This document shows positions 61,965-64,000 of a DNA stretch of 64,000 nt, piece by piece. The first letter of the stretch is position 1. Each line of letters starts with the position of its first letter. Where the stretch lies: assembly GCA_029239355.1 (NCBI GenBank), contig JAQZAZ010000009.1, positions 35,929 to 99,928 of the forward strand, given 5' to 3'. Under the pieces are notes generated by a model. That model was not told the DNA's origin, made no database searches, and saw only the letters and a program-made list of their open reading frames with translations. Origin of the DNA: Sphingobacterium sp. (GTDB lineage Bacteria; Bacteroidota; Bacteroidia; Sphingobacteriales; Sphingobacteriaceae). The translations under genes were made by a program, and so were the position numbers.

Positions 61965-62600
61965 ATGAAAAGAATTAATAAAGATTTTTACCTCTATTTT
62001 ATATTCATTGTAATTTCAGCCCCAATGAGCTTATTCGCCCAAAGTAGTAAAAATAATTACACTTATCTGGTTAGAGAAGAAAATGGGGACTTAAATCATG
62101 ATGGTAAAATGGATAAAATAACTGTAAAAATGGGTACTGTGGATGAATCAAGGCCGTTAAGATTGCAAATTTTCCTATCTAAACCTAATGGGAAGCTAAT
62201 GTTGGTGGTATCCTCAGATAAAATCATCGAACCACAGTATCCTGCTGAAAACCATGGCAAATTTAATGGTTATCAAATTCCGAATTTCTTTATAGAAAAA
62301 GGAATTTTAAAAATGTGGAGCGAAATTAAAGGAGGGAATATTACTTACCACTTTAAATATAACAATAGCCATTTTGAATTGATTTATGTCAATAAACTCA
62401 TATACGATGGAACCAAGGGTTATATTGATGAAAATACAATATTCACAGAAATTAAATTTGACCTGATTACGGGGATCAGAACTGAATCCGATGAAAAATT
62501 AGGCTCAGCTGAAGCACAGATGGTAAGAAAAAAAAGAGTTTTAATACGACCTTTACCCAAGATAGAGGATTTCAATTTTTCTGATAAAGATCTATATTAA
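61965..62600 (+). CDS. Secreted protein of unknown function with an EF-hand-like loop
   Basis: 211 residues from ATG 61965; the frame is open to 61932. A signal peptide (FYLYFIFIVISAPMSLFAQ) is followed at once by REENGDLNHDGKMDKITVKM, a calcium-loop-like DxNxDGxxD segment as found in FG-GAP or dockerin-type repeats. The remainder is beta-rich. The family is not recognised. It ends 132 bases before the IS element. Confidence 0.65.
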   Translation: MKRINKDFYLYFIFIVISAPMSLFAQSSKNNYTYLVREENGDLNHDGKMDKITVKMGTVDESRPLRLQIFLSKPNGKLMLVVSSDKIIEPQYPAENHGKFNGYQIPNFFIEKGILKMWSEIKGGNITYHFKYNNSHFELIYVNKLIYDGTKGYIDENTIFTEIKFDLITGIRTESDEKLGSAEAQMVRKKRVLIRPLPKIEDFNFSDKDLY

Positions 62601-62616
62601 TTATAGTCCATCGAAT

Positions 62617-62703
62617 ATGAAGTTTGAAACATTATTTGATATCAGGGAAAGCAGGAAAGCTCGGGAGTATTCCAATAAGCCTTTGCATTATGAAAGAATT
62701 TAA
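62617..62703 (+). pseudogene. Short N-terminal gene fragment beside the IS element
   Basis: ATG at 62617 opens MKFETLFDIRESRKAREYSN and stops after 28 codons, 30 bases before the left IS end. It resembles the start of a nitroreductase-type protein (FDIRESRKAREYSNKPL). It may be the stump of a gene damaged near the insertion; the remainder would have to lie beyond 63995. Confidence 0.3.
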
Positions 62704-62732
62704 AAGATCATAATAATACCGTAAATGTGTAA

Positions 62733-62756
62733 TAGCCACTACTTGATCTGACAGTT
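62733..62756. repeat. Left terminal inverted repeat of the IS481 element
   Basis: 24 bases ending in ACTTGATCTGACAGTT. They match the right-end repeat with four mismatches, three of them in the outer half. Confidence 0.7.
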
Positions 62757-62797
62757 GGGTGTTCTTAAAAATTGTCAGATTGCCAATTCGAATATAG

Positions 62798-62852
62798 TGA
62801 TGTTTCTTCAAAATCTAAAGATTTGATGTTTCTTCAAAATCTAAAGATTTGA
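62798..62852. repeat. 26-bp tandem duplication at the transposase 3' end
   Basis: The unit starting TGATGTTTCTTCAAAATCTA occurs at 62798 and again at 62824, exactly adjacent, with three further matching bases. Since 26 is not a multiple of three, the copy shifts the frame and creates the present transposase stop at 62815. Confidence 0.85.
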
Positions 62853-63936
62853 CTTGTTGCTTATTCTCCTGTATTGGATAAGTAACAAGTTGATCTTCTT
62901 TTAGTGTCTCCAGCATCTTTTGCTTTGCCAAATGAATTGTATCGTCAAAGGTCTGCATAGGTGTCTTCCCAAAGCAGTACTTTCCAGTATGGGTACGATC
63001 CTGATTATAGTAAGCCATCCAACGATCTAGATCATTTTGGAGCTCCTGAATGCTACGATATACCTTCTTTCTGAATGCAACTGCATAAAACTCATCTTGA
63101 ATAGTGCGATGGAAACGTTCACAAATGCCATTTGTTTGGGGGCTTTTTGCTTTGGTTTTCGTGTGATCTATATCTTCGATTGCTAAATAGAGCTGATACT
63201 CGTGCTGATCTCTTACACCACAGTATTCTGTTCCGCGGTCTGTTAATATCCTTAACAATCTTATATCGTGTTGCTCGAAAAATGGCACCACTTGGTCGTT
63301 TAATATATCTGCGGCAACTAATGCATTCTTGCGATCATACAGTTTTGTAAAAGCGACTTTGGAATAGGTATCTATGAAAGTTTGCTGATATATATGTCCG
63401 ACTCCTTTAATATTCCCAACATAATAAGTGTCCTGAGCTCCTAAATATCCAGGATGATACGTTTCTATTTCGCCGTGTGCCTTTTTTTCTTCTTTAGCTT
63501 TCTCCAGTGCGATAAGCTGGGCTTCCGTCAAAACAATACCTTCCTGTGCCGATTTTGCTTCTAAGGCCTTTAATCGAAGCTTAAAAGTTTGCAAATCATG
63601 GCGCATCCATATACTCCTAACTCCTCCAGGTGATATCAATATCCCTTGCTTTTTTAACTCATTAGATACCCTTAATTGACCTAAAGCGGGTTGGTCTATG
63701 GCCAAATCCACAACAGCTTTTTCAATATGCTCTTCTACTCGGTTCTTTAATATAGGCTTTCTTCTAGAAAGTTCCTGAAGTGCAAGCTCGCCTCCTTGAT
63801 CATACAATTCTTTGAATCTATAAAAGCTGTCTCTGGAATAGCCCATTACTTTACAGGCTCTTGATACATTTCCTAAATGCTGGGCAAGTTCTAAAACACC
63901 CAGTTTGTTCTTGATGATTTTTTCTTGTGTCGTCAT
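62815..63936 (-). CDS. IS481-family transposase
   Basis: 373 residues. The N-terminal HTH (LGVLELAQHLGNVSRACKVM and GYSRDSFYRFKELYDQGG) is typical of IS481. The integrase-core DDE residues can be placed in AQDTYYVGNI, ILTDRGTEYCG and NGICERFHRTIQDEF. The C-terminus ends SLDFEETSNL at a stop created by a 26-bp tandem duplication; without it the frame would continue SLYSNWQSDNF to a later stop. The catalytic core is intact, so it may still be active. Confidence 0.92.
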   Translation of the reverse strand: MTTQEKIIKNKLGVLELAQHLGNVSRACKVMGYSRDSFYRFKELYDQGGELALQELSRRKPILKNRVEEHIEKAVVDLAIDQPALGQLRVSNELKKQGILISPGGVRSIWMRHDLQTFKLRLKALEAKSAQEGIVLTEAQLIALEKAKEEKKAHGEIETYHPGYLGAQDTYYVGNIKGVGHIYQQTFIDTYSKVAFTKLYDRKNALVAADILNDQVVPFFEQHDIRLLRILTDRGTEYCGVRDQHEYQLYLAIEDIDHTKTKAKSPQTNGICERFHRTIQDEFYAVAFRKKVYRSIQELQNDLDRWMAYYNQDRTHTGKYCFGKTPMQTFDDTIHLAKQKMLETLKEDQLVTYPIQENKQQVKSLDFEETSNL

Positions 63937-63971
63937 AACTCTAATCTATTTTACAGTTGTTAATTTATTGT

Positions 63972-63995
63972 AACTGTCAGATTAAGTCTTGACTA
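63972..63995. repeat. Right terminal inverted repeat of the IS481 element
   Basis: Reverse complement begins TAGTCAAGACTTAATCTGAC and pairs with the left repeat in 20 of 24 positions. Confidence 0.7.
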
Positions 63996-64000
63996 CTTCA

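Larger units (their letters stand above)
62733..63995. mobile_element. IS481-family insertion sequence, apparently complete
   Basis: 1263 bp bounded by 24-bp imperfect inverted repeats (20 of 24 match): the left end begins TAGCCACTACTTGATCTGAC and the right end, read inward, TAGTCAAGACTTAATCTGAC. It contains a single transposase gene on the reverse strand. I could not identify a target-site duplication; only five bases follow the right end in this window. Confidence 0.75.

Noticed and set aside
62741..62790. ATCTGACAGTT and AATTGTCAGATT near the left IS end as a separate hairpin terminator
   Set aside because: The first copy is explained as the terminal inverted repeat because it matches the right IS end; the second is only a partial internal repeat.
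1..64000. CRISPR arrays, tRNA or rRNA genes
   Set aside because: No regularly spaced repeats and no cloverleaf or rRNA-like segments were recognised when reading both strands; a covariance-model scan would be decisive.

Overview
The window reads as chromosomal DNA of a Bacteroidota bacterium, most likely Sphingobacteriaceae and close to Sphingobacterium. The support is a complete SusC/SusD polysaccharide utilisation locus with a one-protein hybrid two-component regulator, several TAnnTTTG-type -7 boxes, AT-rich spacers and the overall gene repertoire. The genus is an inference from gene content. No rRNA, tRNA or CRISPR array was seen.

Layout. (1) 1-5.2 kb: a molybdenum hydroxylase module. 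It has a two-subunit isoquinoline-oxidoreductase-type enzyme (2Fe-2S subunit plus Tat-exported Mo subunit), an XdhC-type maturation factor, the start of moaA running off the left edge, and a MobA-like nucleotidyltransferase. (2) 5.4-8.1 kb: an AraC regulator, a siderophore-interacting-type flavin reductase, two small unknown genes and a frameshifted remnant. (3) 8.1-13.5 kb: a tightly overlapping seven-gene operon around a type III polyketide synthase. It includes a flavoprotein, a methyltransferase, a FabZ-like dehydratase, a FabF-like ketosynthase, its own ACP and its own phosphopantetheinyl transferase, and should make a lipid-primed phenolic or pyrone product. (4) 14.2-16.5 kb: a two-domain glycosyltransferase. 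(5) 17-40.4 kb: a large PUL. A divergent HTCS regulator faces susC-susD-SGBP, followed by GH43, a CE20-type esterase, GH5, GH42, GH97, GH29 and GH2. The surface-glycan-binding protein, GH5 type, fucosidase, galactosidases and acetylesterase point to a fucosylated, acetylated xyloglucan-like hemicellulose, but no GH31 alpha-xylosidase or GH3 beta-glucosidase is present here.

(6) 40.9-44.3 kb: small stress-type genes (NTF2-like protein, DUF2798, HxlR, Crp, metallo-hydrolase). (7) 44.4-47.9 kb: a 2H phosphoesterase gene, then a TetR-centred module. Two nearly identical palindromes, each immediately upstream of a -7 box, precede a diheme cytochrome c gene and a b-type-cytochrome-like/DUF3817 pair, with the tetR gene between them. 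(8) 48.3 kb: an SPFH (stomatin-like) protein. (9) 49.7-55.3 kb: a compact RiPP locus. A LytS/LytTR pair converges on a full-length lantibiotic dehydratase (LanB), a single-domain receiver protein, and a 48-residue candidate precursor with an FxLD leader box and no cysteine. A terminator hairpin separates the precursor from the enzyme genes. No LanC, protease or exporter is present. This is the most unusual system in the window. (10) 55.9-62.7 kb: a MocR regulator, an Ada-domain/2OG-oxygenase alkylation-repair pair, and DinB, RibD-C and secreted unknown proteins. (11) 62.7-64 kb: an IS481-family element with 24-bp imperfect terminal repeats and a 26-bp tandem duplication that clips the transposase C-terminus.

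At least seven short gene remnants lie between the operons, which suggests an accessory region that has gained and lost genes repeatedly. All family assignments were made by eye from motifs; none was checked by a database search.
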